A program made the translations under genes and the position numbers. 64,000 bases of DNA from Gammaproteobacteria bacterium (GTDB lineage: Bacteria > Pseudomonadota > Gammaproteobacteria > Pseudomonadales > Azotimanducaceae), in the NCBI GenBank assembly GCA_009843635.1, contig VYDB01000010.1, forward strand, positions 1 through 64,000, given 5' to 3'. This document shows positions 1 to 9,010 of this stretch, one piece after another (within the stretch, counting starts at the first letter, position 1; every line of letters starts with the position of its first letter). Below the pieces are notes generated by a model, which made no database searches, had not been told where the DNA came from, and worked only from the letters and a program-made list of their open reading frames with translations.

Positions 1-19
1 TCTCCAAAAACCCGACCGA

Positions 20-985
20 TCAACGGCAAATCAAGGACTTTTGAATAGGCCTGGCCATCGCCCGGTCATCGAGGTCGCGGCGCGCGGCTAGAACCTCGCG
101 ATTTGCCGCCAGGTCCAGTTGCGACACGATGGTTCGAGTGGTCGATTCGAAGGTCAGCGCTTCGCCGCTGCGGTGAAGCCCCCGTGCCGTATTGTCCTTC
201 TTGGAGGCAATCCAAGCGCGCCGCCCGTCCGGGGCGATCGCGACCGCCGCTAGGAGGTTGGGAACGCCCCGGCCACCAACCGGGCTGTCCGGCCCCGGAT
301 CAAAGGCCAGCTCGAAACGCCTTGCGACGGTCCCCGACCCGCCATCCACTTCGGTCACCACGCCATGCTCCGTCGGCGAGATGTACCGAGTCACTAGAAC
401 TCGACTGCCGTCTGCGGATACCGCCACGCCCCGTGGGGTCAGACCCACGTCGATGGCGGTGCCCACCGGCGTGGCATCGAGGGCGTTGAGCTTGACGAGT
501 TGACCAGTGGCCTGCAGGGTTACGTAGGCCACTTCCCCCGAGGGACTGAATGCGATGCCGTAAGGCCTCGACGCGTACGGCGGCGCGACCCGCGTTCGCT
601 CAAGCGTGGTGTCGCCGTCGAGCAGGCTGATGGTCGCGTCGTCCTGGTTGACAACCCAAACTGTGCCGTCTGGACCCATCGCCAGCGTGCGCGGGTGGTC
701 ACCGACCTTCGATTCGGCGAGCCTCACGAACGTCGTGGCATCGATCACCGCAACCGTGTCGCTGTCCGAGTTCAGGCTCCAGGCGCGCTGACGGCGTTCG
801 TCGAAGATGATCGTCGTCGCAGCGGTTGGCCCATTCCACGATGTGGGGACGCTCGTGGGGGGCGCCCCCGAATGCGCGAGGCCCACCCACGCCACGCAAC
901 CCGCGAGCATCGCGCCTTTCAAGACGGACTTGGCAACCCCGTTGGCAAGCCTATTGGCGAGCCTGTGCGGTACGAGCCTTGTCAT
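20..985 (-). CDS. YVTN/YncE-like beta-propeller protein, C-terminus apparently truncated
   Basis: An N-terminal basic and hydrophobic segment (residues about 18-38) looks like a signal or anchor, so the protein is probably exported. The rest consists of repeated blades with motifs such as VAVIDATT, GPDGTVWVVNQ, SPSGEVAYVT and SADGSRVLVTR, typical of 40-residue YVTN/SMP-30-like propellers. The reading frame stops at residue 321 just after DLDDRAMA, a point where relatives I know continue with another 'AFSPLGD' blade. The last 11 residues (RPIQKSLICR and stop) do not look like the family. The gene is divergent from the FAD protein with a 58-base gap. The family assignment is fairly safe; substrate and role are unknown. 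Confidence 0.7.
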   Translation of the reverse strand: MTRLVPHRLANRLANGVAKSVLKGAMLAGCVAWVGLAHSGAPPTSVPTSWNGPTAATTIIFDERRQRAWSLNSDSDTVAVIDATTFVRLAESKVGDHPRTLAMGPDGTVWVVNQDDATISLLDGDTTLERTRVAPPYASRPYGIAFSPSGEVAYVTLQATGQLVKLNALDATPVGTAIDVGLTPRGVAVSADGSRVLVTRYISPTEHGVVTEVDGGSGTVARRFELAFDPGPDSPVGGRGVPNLLAAVAIAPDGRRAWIASKKDNTARGLHRSGEALTFESTTRTIVSQLDLAANREVLAARRDLDDRAMARPIQKSLICR

Positions 986-1043
986 CCAGTCTGTCGATTG
1001 CTAGATTTCCCGCGGCAGTCCATTCCCCGCGAACCCATACCCC

Positions 1044-2783
1044 GTGCAATCTCAATACGCTATCGCGATCATCGGCGGCGGCGCAACCGGCATCTGTTTG
1101 GCTAACAAGATTGTCGAGGAGCTGCCCGTGGGACGGAGCACCGCCGCGGTCTCCCTCGTCCTCTTTGACGCCCCTGGCGGTGGCGGTGGCGCCTACACAC
1201 CGGACGTCGCCACCAACCTGATGAACACCACCTCCGGGGCGGTGCATCGGTCATTCGGCGGGGATTTTGGGATTCTCGACTGGGCGCGGGACCATCCCGA
1301 AAAGTGGCAAGCCTGGGCTTCCGGCCCCGAACTCGACCCCAACGCCTACCTGCCGCGGTCGGTTGTTGGCCTCTACCTGAAGGATCTTGCCGAGCACACC
1401 AGGAGCAGGGCCGCGAAACGGGGCATGCGGTTCGACGTCATCGTTGATGAAGTGGTGGACATCTCGCCGCCGAATCCGGCCGAGTGCGAATACGTCGTGC
1501 ACACCCAGTCGGGCGCGACCTATCGCGTACGCTACGTCTACCTGGCCCTAGGGCATCTGCCGCGTGCCAAGACCGAGGCATACCAATTCCACGACCGCTA
1601 CTACCACAACCCATACCCCATCGCACGGCTGGCGGAAGAGATACCGAAGGCGTCCACGGTCGGCGTGATCGGCACCCGTCTGAGCGCCATCGACGTCGTC
1701 TTGGGCCTCGTTGCGGGGGGCCATCAGGGAAAGATCCACTGCATCTCGCGCGGTGGGCGTCTGCCCGCCGTGCGGGGCGAGCCCGGCCGCTACGAATTCA
1801 TGCATATCGAGCGCGAGGAGCTCATTAGGCAGTTGGTCCGCACCAAGGCGGAAATCCGGCTCACGGATGTCGCCAAGATGCTCGCCACGGAGATCGAGCA
1901 CGCCCAGGGCCATTCGGTCGGCCTCAGCGACGTCAAGGGCGACGGCCTTTCGCCCGAAGCGTACTACGAACGCGAGATCGCCTTGGCTACGGACAAGCCG
2001 CGGCCGTGGCAGACGGTGCTGTACGCCACCAATCGGAACATCGATCTCTTGTGGCATCACTTGGAGGAGGACGACAAACGGATTCTGATGTCGCAATGGT
2101 TGAACGACTGGCTGACCTATCGCGCTTCGATACCGAGGGAGAACGCCGAACGCATGCTGGCATTGATGAAGTCGGGCCAGTTGACGGTCAAGGGCGGCGT
2201 GGCCTCGTTCGGCTTCGATGCCGGCACGGACAGGTTCCGCGCGAACTTCAGCGACGAGAGCAGCCTCGAATTCGAGTACTTGGTGGCCGCCACCGGATCC
2301 GCCAGCCGCATCGAGGATGCGGACAGCCGTCTCCTTGGCAATCTGCTCAAGAGCGGCATGGTGCGGCCGCACCGCTACGGGGGCGTCGACTGCGTGTTCG
2401 AGACCGGGCAGGTGACCCCGCGGCCCGGAGTGGTCGCTGGCGAGCCCCGGATGTTCGCGTTGGGTCCGCTCACGAGCGGCGTGTACTTCTTTACCACCGC
2501 GCTGGAGATCGTTGAGCGGCAAGCGGCATCGCGAACCGAGGACTTGGCGCTATTGCTCGGCATCGAGTGGCTGGAGCTGCCGGAAACGGATGCGTGGGTT
2601 GACGCGCAACAGGGTGAGCGCAGGGACGCAAACACGACTCCGGCGCCGCGCCGCGAAGGACCCGACCTGCTTGAGCGAGCTGTCCTTGACAACCAGGCGC
2701 AATTGATTGATTTCGAACAACTGCGGCTGCTGAACGACCAGATCGATCGCGACGCCCTACGGGCTTCGAAACCTCCCGGCTAA
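1044..2783 (+). CDS. FAD/NAD(P)-binding oxidoreductase-like protein
   Basis: The chain opens with a Rossmann dinucleotide fold (AIIGGGATGICLAN, residues 8-21). A region resembling the FAD-NAD(P)-binding YdhS-type family follows (TNLMNTTSGAVHRSF; VGVIGTRLSAIDVVLGL near residues 210-226; VAATGSASRIED near 415). The start is GTG, because the Rossmann strand begins five codons later and nothing upstream fits. At 579 residues it is full length for this family. Known relatives are mostly uncharacterised and some act in secondary metabolism. It stands alone between two minus-strand units, so the substrate cannot be guessed from context. Confidence 0.75.
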   Translation: MQSQYAIAIIGGGATGICLANKIVEELPVGRSTAAVSLVLFDAPGGGGGAYTPDVATNLMNTTSGAVHRSFGGDFGILDWARDHPEKWQAWASGPELDPNAYLPRSVVGLYLKDLAEHTRSRAAKRGMRFDVIVDEVVDISPPNPAECEYVVHTQSGATYRVRYVYLALGHLPRAKTEAYQFHDRYYHNPYPIARLAEEIPKASTVGVIGTRLSAIDVVLGLVAGGHQGKIHCISRGGRLPAVRGEPGRYEFMHIEREELIRQLVRTKAEIRLTDVAKMLATEIEHAQGHSVGLSDVKGDGLSPEAYYEREIALATDKPRPWQTVLYATNRNIDLLWHHLEEDDKRILMSQWLNDWLTYRASIPRENAERMLALMKSGQLTVKGGVASFGFDAGTDRFRANFSDESSLEFEYLVAATGSASRIEDADSRLLGNLLKSGMVRPHRYGGVDCVFETGQVTPRPGVVAGEPRMFALGPLTSGVYFFTTALEIVERQAASRTEDLALLLGIEWLELPETDAWVDAQQGERRDANTTPAPRREGPDLLERAVLDNQAQLIDFEQLRLLNDQIDRDALRASKPPG

Positions 2784-2858
2784 TCGGCCCGCTAGCGGTT
2801 CAGGCAGTTGCTCTCGCAACGACGTGAATGGGTGACCTACCCCCTGTCCTAGACCGGT

Positions 2859-4871
2859 TTAAACGGGCAGTTTCAGATATTTCTCCGCCAGCCGGTCGGC
2901 ATGAAACCTTGCCACGCACTCTTCCCGCGCCAACGCCGCTTGCCGCATACGCAGTTCCGCATCGCCCGCCAACATGGTGATATTGGCGGCCCATTCATCT
3001 TCCGAATGGGCCAATAAGCCATTCTCCCCATGATCGATCAGTGCCTCGTAGGTAGGATTGGCCACTGCAACGGACGGGACGCCGACCAGGGCAGCTTCGA
3101 AGTACTTGAGGGGGCTTTTGGCATCGCAGAACGGGCTGGCCTGCAACGGGATGAGATTGATGTCGAACCGCGCCAGTTCGTGGGCGAGGTTGACGTGTTC
3201 AACCAGCGGGCGCCGCTCCAACTGCGAAGCGGGCAGCAGATCCTCGTAGGGCGCCAGATCCAAGCTGCCCACCAACGTGAAGCCTAGGCTAGGCTGTTGC
3301 CTGAGTGCTTGCGCTAGTGGCCGGGCGATGGTCGCAAAGTCCGCCTCATGGGTGGCGGTGCCGCTGGCGTAGCCCACGCGCGGGTCACCGTTGCGCAAGC
3401 CCCGGCTGCGCCAAAACTCCGACAGTGCCAATGTTTCGTGGCCGAACCCGTTTTCGATGACTCGCACTTGCGGGTTCGCTCGGCGGGCCTGCTCGGCCAG
3501 CGTCTTGGTTGGCGTTAGGCAAAAGTCCGCAGCCGCCATGAGGCGCCGGTGTCCTCGGGCGCTTTCAAACCAAGCGTCCTGCTCCGACCCCGGCAGCCTG
3601 GCTATGAAGTGAATACCGCCCTCACGCATGATCTCGGCGTCAAAAATAAAGTCGTCGATGTCGTAGCCGACGGGCATTCCCCGCCTGCGGCACCAGTGAA
3701 TGAGCGCCTCGATGGCCTCATCCTCTGCGCATCGATGCAGGATGACGCAGCGGGCGTTGATGCGTTTCACGTCGCAACGCCCGAGCATCTTCGCCGACAT
3801 CCAGCATGCAGGTGCGCCCAAGCGGCGCAGTCCGTCGATCGGATTCCTCACCCGGTATAGATGGCTCCGCGCAGCCGGATTGCCGGATATGAAGAGGAAG
3901 GGCGGATCGGCCGGTCGCGGCTTGCGGCTGCGCCAAACGCGGCGCGCCATTCGGTCCGCAACCCTTCGCACGGGCGAGGCGTTGGGAAACTGCGGCCGGT
4001 ATTCGCACAAACTAACGAAACGTTGCAGACGCGCCTCGTGAAACAAGTCGACATTGAGAGACGCAGCAAACGCCTGGTGCGCCGCCGGCACCCGCGCTTG
4101 CAGTTGCGCCCAAGCCGCTTCCAGGCAGTCTTTGGCGTCTTCGGCTTGGTCGCTTAGGGCTTGGTAGATACGCTCAAGCACCCGGTCACGGTCTGAAGGC
4201 AGCAGCCCGGTTGCCGTCGGCAGGAGCGGCCCGGCAGGCGTATCGAGCTCTCGCAGCGCGCGGCCCAGCGCTTGTCCGAGCGCTAAGCGCAGGCGGCGGC
4301 CAGCCTCATCCGGCGATTGCGCGAGCTCATCGCAGACCACGAACAGCCGCCGCTCGCCCCGGCTCCAACGCTCAAGCTCCAGATTGCACTGCAGCCACAG
4401 CAGATCGGAGTGGGCTTGGCAGGTGATGGCTGGTGATTCGCTAGTGTCCCCCTGCACACTCAAGGCCTGTGCTTGAAACGCAGCATCAGCCCGCCTCAGA
4501 ACCTGCACCACCACAACCGGCTCAAAGCGGGCCTTGAGCTCGACCAGCCAGAGGGGCCCCAAGCGGGCCATGACCGCATCCGAGAGCAGGACATCCCCGC
4601 CTGCATCCACCAACCGGCCGAGCAAAGGGCCGATTTTGGCCCGCGCCCCCGCGGCCGCCGAGCCGGTGAAACAGCCTTCCGGCAACGGATGGGGGTTGCG
4701 CCAATGGCAGTCCAAGGTGGCCTGAAAGTTGCTGTTGATGCGCAAGGCGTCATTTGATTGGTCCAAGGACAGGCTATGAAAGTCTAGGTCAGCCAGCCAC
4801 TGCGCCAGCGGGGAACCGCCCGCCCCGTAGTCTCCGGCGACCAGGACGCAAGCTGGTCGAGTCGCTGTCAA
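2859..4871 (-). CDS. Two-domain protein: sulfotransferase-like N-terminus and GT4-like glycosyltransferase
   Basis: Residues about 330-670 resemble a GT-B glycosyltransferase (PFLFISGNPAARSHLYR at the start; late motifs FCDAKSPLKYFEAALVGVPSVAV and NGLLAHSEDEW typical of the C-terminal Rossmann half). Residues 1-210 resemble a sulfotransferase fold with a degenerate P-loop (VAGDYGAGGSPLAQWL) and a VVVVQVLRR strand. The start is TTG, preceded by AAGGAG at seven bases, so the rare codon is well supported. The stop of the sulfotransferase gene lies 14 bases upstream, so the two are probably co-translated. A role in making a sulfated glycan or glycolipid is inferred. The N-terminal domain may be catalytically dead. 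Confidence 0.7.
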   Translation of the reverse strand: MTATRPACVLVAGDYGAGGSPLAQWLADLDFHSLSLDQSNDALRINSNFQATLDCHWRNPHPLPEGCFTGSAAAGARAKIGPLLGRLVDAGGDVLLSDAVMARLGPLWLVELKARFEPVVVVQVLRRADAAFQAQALSVQGDTSESPAITCQAHSDLLWLQCNLELERWSRGERRLFVVCDELAQSPDEAGRRLRLALGQALGRALRELDTPAGPLLPTATGLLPSDRDRVLERIYQALSDQAEDAKDCLEAAWAQLQARVPAAHQAFAASLNVDLFHEARLQRFVSLCEYRPQFPNASPVRRVADRMARRVWRSRKPRPADPPFLFISGNPAARSHLYRVRNPIDGLRRLGAPACWMSAKMLGRCDVKRINARCVILHRCAEDEAIEALIHWCRRRGMPVGYDIDDFIFDAEIMREGGIHFIARLPGSEQDAWFESARGHRRLMAAADFCLTPTKTLAEQARRANPQVRVIENGFGHETLALSEFWRSRGLRNGDPRVGYASGTATHEADFATIARPLAQALRQQPSLGFTLVGSLDLAPYEDLLPASQLERRPLVEHVNLAHELARFDINLIPLQASPFCDAKSPLKYFEAALVGVPSVAVANPTYEALIDHGENGLLAHSEDEWAANITMLAGDAELRMRQAALAREECVARFHADRLAEKYLKLPV

Positions 4872-4884
4872 AGACTGACTCCTT

Positions 4885-6567
4885 TCATAGGTCGTAGAGC
4901 CCCCGCGCCCGCCATCGTTCAGCCAGATAGCTCAGTCGGAGCAGCCAGGACAGGATGGGATGCCGGCGCTTGCCGTGCCGTTCCCCGGGCAGAGCGGTGC
5001 GTCTCGGCATGTCCACGTTCTCGGCAACGCCCAGGAAGGCAAAGACCCGGCGCAGCACGGCCTCGTGGTCCTGCAGCAGATCGCGGCTGCGCACTATGAG
5101 CACCTGATGGCCGGGGAAGTGCTGATGCAGGTTGCGCAGTTGAAGGCTGTACAGGCCGCGTGCACGGTAGCTGAAAACGCGGGCCGCCGAGCCCCAGTCG
5201 CGCGGATTGGCGCAGCGTCGCAAGCGCCACGGCTCGGCCAGCAGGGCCAGCCATAGAGGCGCTTTCTCCTTGCCCCTAGCCCGCTGCATGTAGTAGTTGG
5301 AAATGGCCCGCTCCGCACCGTCCCGCAACAGCACGATCAACTTCAAATCGGGGTTGTAACGCTTCAATTGCGCCGCTACTTCGGGGAAGAAGAGGTAGAT
5401 CGGCGTCACCTCGCCGCGAACCTCCGCTTCCGGGCAGTGCCGGAACCAAGGCGCGTAGCGTCGATCGATCTCCTGGGGTGACCATTCGGATGAGTAGTCA
5501 GGACCGCTGAACAACTGCACTTCCTTTGGAGAGGACATCCCCATTTGGGGATGCGCGCCAAGGTATTCCCAGAGCGCCGACGTGCCGCACTTCTGCGCAC
5601 CGACGATCATGAAGTCCACTGTCGGCCGATAGTCCCCCGCCTCATCGGCGCCCGGCACGGCCTCTTCTGCCACCTGCGGCGTCGCAGCCCGTCTTCGAAA
5701 GTGTCCCAGAAGCGCCCTAACGTCGGCCGGTTCATAGACCCGCCAGCAAGCGTGGCCGCGATCCTCCAGCAGCGCCTGGGCATCCGCCTTCGCCTCAGCT
5801 GCCGCACCGTAAAGCAGGTTCTCGTTGCGGCCTTCAAGCGGTTCCCTCACAAAAACCGGGAGGTCGCTTGCCGAAGGCAGGACCTTGGCCAAGCAGCCGC
5901 CATTGGTGGCCATGATGTCTTCATAACGTTGGATGCGCTCCCACGTAAGCGAATCCGTGAAACGCCGGTAGTACCAGTCGAGCAGCACCAACCGGCGCTC
6001 GCAGCCATCGTCGATGCCCGCTAGACGCTCAGCAAGCCGCTCATCAAGCGCCTCCGCCACGGGCATGTGGCCACGCCCCATGGGGTGGTCCAGCGTATGC
6101 CAGGACGCCAAGGTCGCCAAAGGGTTGCGCACCAAGGCAAAACAATCAAAGCGTTGCCGCAATTCCGGCAACAGGGCGGCGAAGGCGTTCAAGTGCTTCA
6201 GGGCCAGCCAATAACCGGTCGGCAGAAACTTGCCAACGTCCACCAAGCCACTGCCGCGCTTGGCAGACTCGCGCCCGCTCGAAGCGTCGGAGAGAAACAT
6301 GTTGCCCTCGGAACCGGCAACCCGAAGCTGAGGCATCTTGCCGGTCTGGTCAATGGTGCGACGGGTCTCGGCAAAGTAGTCCGCAATGGCCTGTACCCGG
6401 GAATTGGCATCCGGCAGAGTAAGCAAGTCGCCAACGTTCATGGTTTCACTGAGGGCCACGACGTCCGGCAAGCGGTTGAGCAGGGAGCAGGTCAAGGTGC
6501 TGCCGGAACGCGGTATGCCGGTGATGATGAGATTTCGGTTCATGGCTTCTCTGAGCGAAGCACTCAT
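4885..6567 (-). CDS. Tandem sulfotransferase (two sulfotransferase domains in one chain)
   Basis: Two PAPS-dependent sulfotransferase domains are visible. The first starts with a 5'-phosphosulfate-binding loop GIPRSGSTL (about residues 17-25) and has a 3'-phosphate-type segment FALVRNPLATLASW. The second starts at about residue 317 with FMIVGAQKCGTSALWEYL and contains LIVLLRDGAERAISNYY, resembling heparan/NDST-type sulfotransferases. Each domain is close to normal single-domain length. The annotated ATG is 24 bases upstream of a second in-frame ATG; neither has a strong Shine-Dalgarno. It is followed by the sulfotransferase/glycosyltransferase gene, suggesting a carbohydrate acceptor (inference). 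Confidence 0.82.
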   Translation of the reverse strand: MSASLREAMNRNLIITGIPRSGSTLTCSLLNRLPDVVALSETMNVGDLLTLPDANSRVQAIADYFAETRRTIDQTGKMPQLRVAGSEGNMFLSDASSGRESAKRGSGLVDVGKFLPTGYWLALKHLNAFAALLPELRQRFDCFALVRNPLATLASWHTLDHPMGRGHMPVAEALDERLAERLAGIDDGCERRLVLLDWYYRRFTDSLTWERIQRYEDIMATNGGCLAKVLPSASDLPVFVREPLEGRNENLLYGAAAEAKADAQALLEDRGHACWRVYEPADVRALLGHFRRRAATPQVAEEAVPGADEAGDYRPTVDFMIVGAQKCGTSALWEYLGAHPQMGMSSPKEVQLFSGPDYSSEWSPQEIDRRYAPWFRHCPEAEVRGEVTPIYLFFPEVAAQLKRYNPDLKLIVLLRDGAERAISNYYMQRARGKEKAPLWLALLAEPWRLRRCANPRDWGSAARVFSYRARGLYSLQLRNLHQHFPGHQVLIVRSRDLLQDHEAVLRRVFAFLGVAENVDMPRRTALPGERHGKRRHPILSWLLRLSYLAERWRARGLYDL

Positions 6568-6576
6568 TTGGTTCTG

Positions 6577-6759
6577 CTACTCCAAGTACCCTTGAATCGC
6601 GAATAGAATCGCCACCGCAGCCACCGCGCCGATGACGAGAAGCACCAAGAAGACGCCTCGGCCATCCTCATCATCGCCCTGCCTTCGGCGCCGGCTGACG
6701 ATGGCGATGACGGTGAGGAGAATGAGCGCGGGAACGACGAACTGTATGAGGTAGCGCAT
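6577..6759 (-). CDS. Small two-helix membrane protein
   Basis: The 60-residue product has two hydrophobic helices (about residues 3-20 and 36-58) separated by a charged loop RRRRQGDDEDGRG, so both ends probably face the same side of the membrane. It ends nine bases before the tandem sulfotransferase start, on the same strand, and probably belongs to the same transcript. Helix-loop-helix composition and close spacing argue for a real gene. I do not recognise the family and assign no function. Confidence 0.55.
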   Translation of the reverse strand: MRYLIQFVVPALILLTVIAIVSRRRRQGDDEDGRGVFLVLLVIGAVAAVAILFAIQGYLE

Positions 6760-6890
6760 GGGAGGCCAAGGTTTGGTTTGGCGTTGCGGGCCTTTCGATA
6801 GCTCCTATTCCGTCAGCGGGCCAGCCTGCCGAATGAGGAGGCGTTGCGTGTTTCAAAGCATAGCGGCAATCAGCGCCAAGGTGAACCGGC

Positions 6891-8330
6891 GTGACCCTTG
6901 ATTGGTGGGCCGAGCATTGGTTGGCCGGACTGCTGCTGCTCGCCTACACCGGCCTGCTGCTGCATCACGCCAACTTGGGAAGGCGGCGGGCCAAGGGGGT
7001 GGCGGGCTACTACGTCGGCGGGCGCAGCGCCGGCGGCTTCGTCATTGGGGTTTCCTTCTTCGCCACCTACGCCAGCACCAACAGCTACATCGGCAACGCC
7101 GGCAAGGGCTACGACTACGGCCTGCCGTGGCTGGCCTACGCCGGGGTCATGGTGTTCTTCACTTGGCTGGCCTGGGCCGCAGTGGCGCCCAAGGTGCGCC
7201 GGTTTGCGGCGCATTGGGACGCCCTCACCCTGCCGGACCTGCTGCACGCCCGCTTCGCTCCGCGGACCCCGACGTTGCGGCTGGTGTCAGCGCTGGTGGT
7301 GGTGGCCTCGAGCTTGCTCTACCTGATGGCCATCTTCAAAGGCGCAGGCGCCTTGTTCCAGCACTTTCTGCAGATACCCTACACCGCCGCCATCGGCGTG
7401 ACCCTGGTCATCGTCATGCTTTACACCTCCGTGGGCGGCTTCGTTTCCGTGGTGCGCACCGACGTGGCCCAGGGCTTGCTGATGGTGGCCGGCTCGGCGC
7501 TGATGTTCTACTTCGTCACCTCCGCAGCAGGCGGCGTCAGCGTCTTGCCGGAATTGCGGGAGCGGCCGGATACCGCCATTCTCTTCGAGTTCGGCGGCGC
7601 AGTGCCCTTGGTGGTGCTCATGGGCATCGCCTTGAGCGGCAGCCTGAAGCTGCTGGTGGACCCCCGGCAAGTGGCCCGCTTCTACGCCCTGCGAGACGAG
7701 AAGGCGCTGAAGGTCGGCATGTGGGTGTCCGTTGCCGGGATCGCCTTGGTGCAGTTCTGCCTGTATCCCATCGGCATGTACGCCCACTTCCTGGTTGAGG
7801 GCGTCACCGACACCGACAACATCGTGCCCCTGCTCATCAACGACCGCAGCGTCTTTCCGCTGGCGGTGTCGGACTTCCTCATCATCGCCATCCTGGCCGC
7901 CGCCATGTCATCCATGGACAGCGTGCTGCTGGTGGCGGCTTCGGTGCTCTACAACGACATCATCAAGACCGTCAAGCCGAGCAAGCGGCCGCTGGCCTGG
8001 ACGCGCTTAGGGATAGTTGGCTTCGCCGCCGTGGCCGCCGCCCTGGCCTTGGACCCGCCGGCGGGCATCATCGAACTGACGATCTTTTCGGGCAGCCTGT
8101 ACGCCGTGTGCTTCTTCCCGGCCATCGTCTTCGGCCTGCACTGGCGGCGCGGCTCGGCCCGCGCGGCGCTCGGCGCCATGGCTACGGGAGTGCCGGTGCT
8201 GTTGGCCTGGCTCGCCAGCGGCCTGTCGGCCCACCTGCACGAAGTGTTCCCCGCCTTGGCCACCTCCTGCGCCACCTACGTCCTGCTGGCCCGCACCTCT
8301 CGCCAAGCAGCCGATCCCGCGCGGGCATGA
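6891..8330 (+). CDS. Sodium:solute symporter family (SSS) transporter
   Basis: A 479-residue inner-membrane protein with about 13 hydrophobic segments. SSS-family landmarks are present: the early GYYVGGRSAGGFVIGVSFFATYASTNSYIG region, the LYTSVGGFVSVVRTDVAQG segment, and AAAMSSMDSVLLVAASVLYNDI, which carries the conserved Ser residues of the second sodium site. The start is GTG, because the first helix begins directly after it. The substrate cannot be read from sequence; relatives carry sugars, amino acids, proline, pantothenate or organic acids. It is monocistronic, divergent from the small membrane protein gene. Confidence 0.88.
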   Translation: MTLDWWAEHWLAGLLLLAYTGLLLHHANLGRRRAKGVAGYYVGGRSAGGFVIGVSFFATYASTNSYIGNAGKGYDYGLPWLAYAGVMVFFTWLAWAAVAPKVRRFAAHWDALTLPDLLHARFAPRTPTLRLVSALVVVASSLLYLMAIFKGAGALFQHFLQIPYTAAIGVTLVIVMLYTSVGGFVSVVRTDVAQGLLMVAGSALMFYFVTSAAGGVSVLPELRERPDTAILFEFGGAVPLVVLMGIALSGSLKLLVDPRQVARFYALRDEKALKVGMWVSVAGIALVQFCLYPIGMYAHFLVEGVTDTDNIVPLLINDRSVFPLAVSDFLIIAILAAAMSSMDSVLLVAASVLYNDIIKTVKPSKRPLAWTRLGIVGFAAVAAALALDPPAGIIELTIFSGSLYAVCFFPAIVFGLHWRRGSARAALGAMATGVPVLLAWLASGLSAHLHEVFPALATSCATYVLLARTSRQAADPARA

Positions 8331-8357
8331 GGATTGAATCCCGAGAAACGCCATTTG

Positions 8358-8392
8358 TGGACAATTTTTCCAACTGGTCATAAAATATGACC
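8358..8392 (+). promoter_or_regulatory. Promoter with overlapping palindromic operator for the toxin-antitoxin operon
   Basis: TGGACA (8358-8363) and TAAAAT (8381-8386) are separated by exactly 17 bases, a good sigma-70 match. A perfect inverted repeat GGTCATA-AAA-TATGACC (8376-8392) covers the -10 box, as expected for repression by the antitoxin or the toxin-antitoxin complex. The arrangement also argues against translation starting at the ATG at 8387, which would lie at or before the transcript start. Confidence 0.6.
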
Positions 8393-8416
8393 GCCTTCCG
8401 GCAGGAGACCAAGTCC

Positions 8417-8641
8417 ATGCAGACAATAGGCGCGGCGAAATTCAAGGAGCAGTGCTTGGCGCTGCTGGATCACCTAGGCCCCGAAGGCTTGGTGGTGACC
8501 AAGCACGGCAGGCCAGTTGCCTGCGTACTGCCCTACGAGCGACGCTTCGAATCGTTGATCGGTAGCCTGCGGCACAAGATCGAGATCCGGGGCGACATCG
8601 TGTCAACCGGTGTGCATTGGAACGCTGATGCTGAACCTTGA
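8417..8641 (+). CDS. Phd/YefM-type antitoxin
   Basis: A 74-residue protein. Its N-terminal half (MQTIGAAKFKEQCLALLDHL, then GLVVTKHGRPVACVLPY) is the Phd/YefM DNA-binding fold; the C-terminal tail probably wraps the toxin. GGAG at 8404-8407 is nine bases before this ATG, and the promoter lies just upstream, so I prefer it over an ATG 30 bases earlier. The gene overlaps the PIN toxin by 14 bases, implying coupled synthesis. It should neutralise the toxin and autoregulate through the palindrome at 8376-8392 (inference from family behaviour). Confidence 0.85.
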   Translation: MQTIGAAKFKEQCLALLDHLGPEGLVVTKHGRPVACVLPYERRFESLIGSLRHKIEIRGDIVSTGVHWNADAEP

Positions 8642-8987
8642 CACGCACATCCTGATCTACGCCCTGCGGGGCGAATTGCGGCCCCGGGAGCATGCTCTGC
8701 TATCGACGGAGGAATGGGGCCTGTCCGCCATCGTTCCTTGGGAACTCTCGAAACTCGTGCAGCTCGGCCGCATCGACCTCGATCTCGATGACCGGCAAGT
8801 GGCCCGGACTCTGAACGGCATCCACCTGTGGCCCATCGACTTCGCCGTGGCGCGCATGTCCACACGCCTCGATTTCGCCGGCGACCCGGCGGACGAACTG
8901 ATCGCAGCGACGAGCGTAGTGCATGACGTGCCGCTCTTGACTAGGGATCGAGTGATTCGTCGCTCCGCGATGGTGCCACTGGCCTGA
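8628..8987 (+). CDS. vapC: PIN-domain toxin (VapC family ribonuclease)
   Basis: A compact 119-residue PIN domain. The acidic magnesium-binding residues are visible: Asp5 in LDTHILIYAL, Glu39 in PWELSKL, Asp89 in PADELIAAT and Asp107 in LLTRDRVI. Characterised VapC toxins cleave tRNA or rRNA. The ATG inside the antitoxin gene is preferred to a GTG 18 bases upstream, because LNLDTH begins the fold and GGAA precedes it. The pairing of a Phd-like antitoxin with a PIN toxin is common. Confidence 0.88.
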   Translation: MLNLDTHILIYALRGELRPREHALLSTEEWGLSAIVPWELSKLVQLGRIDLDLDDRQVARTLNGIHLWPIDFAVARMSTRLDFAGDPADELIAATSVVHDVPLLTRDRVIRRSAMVPLA

Positions 8988-9010
8988 CGGCTTGACGCCG
9001 CCGCCACGGA

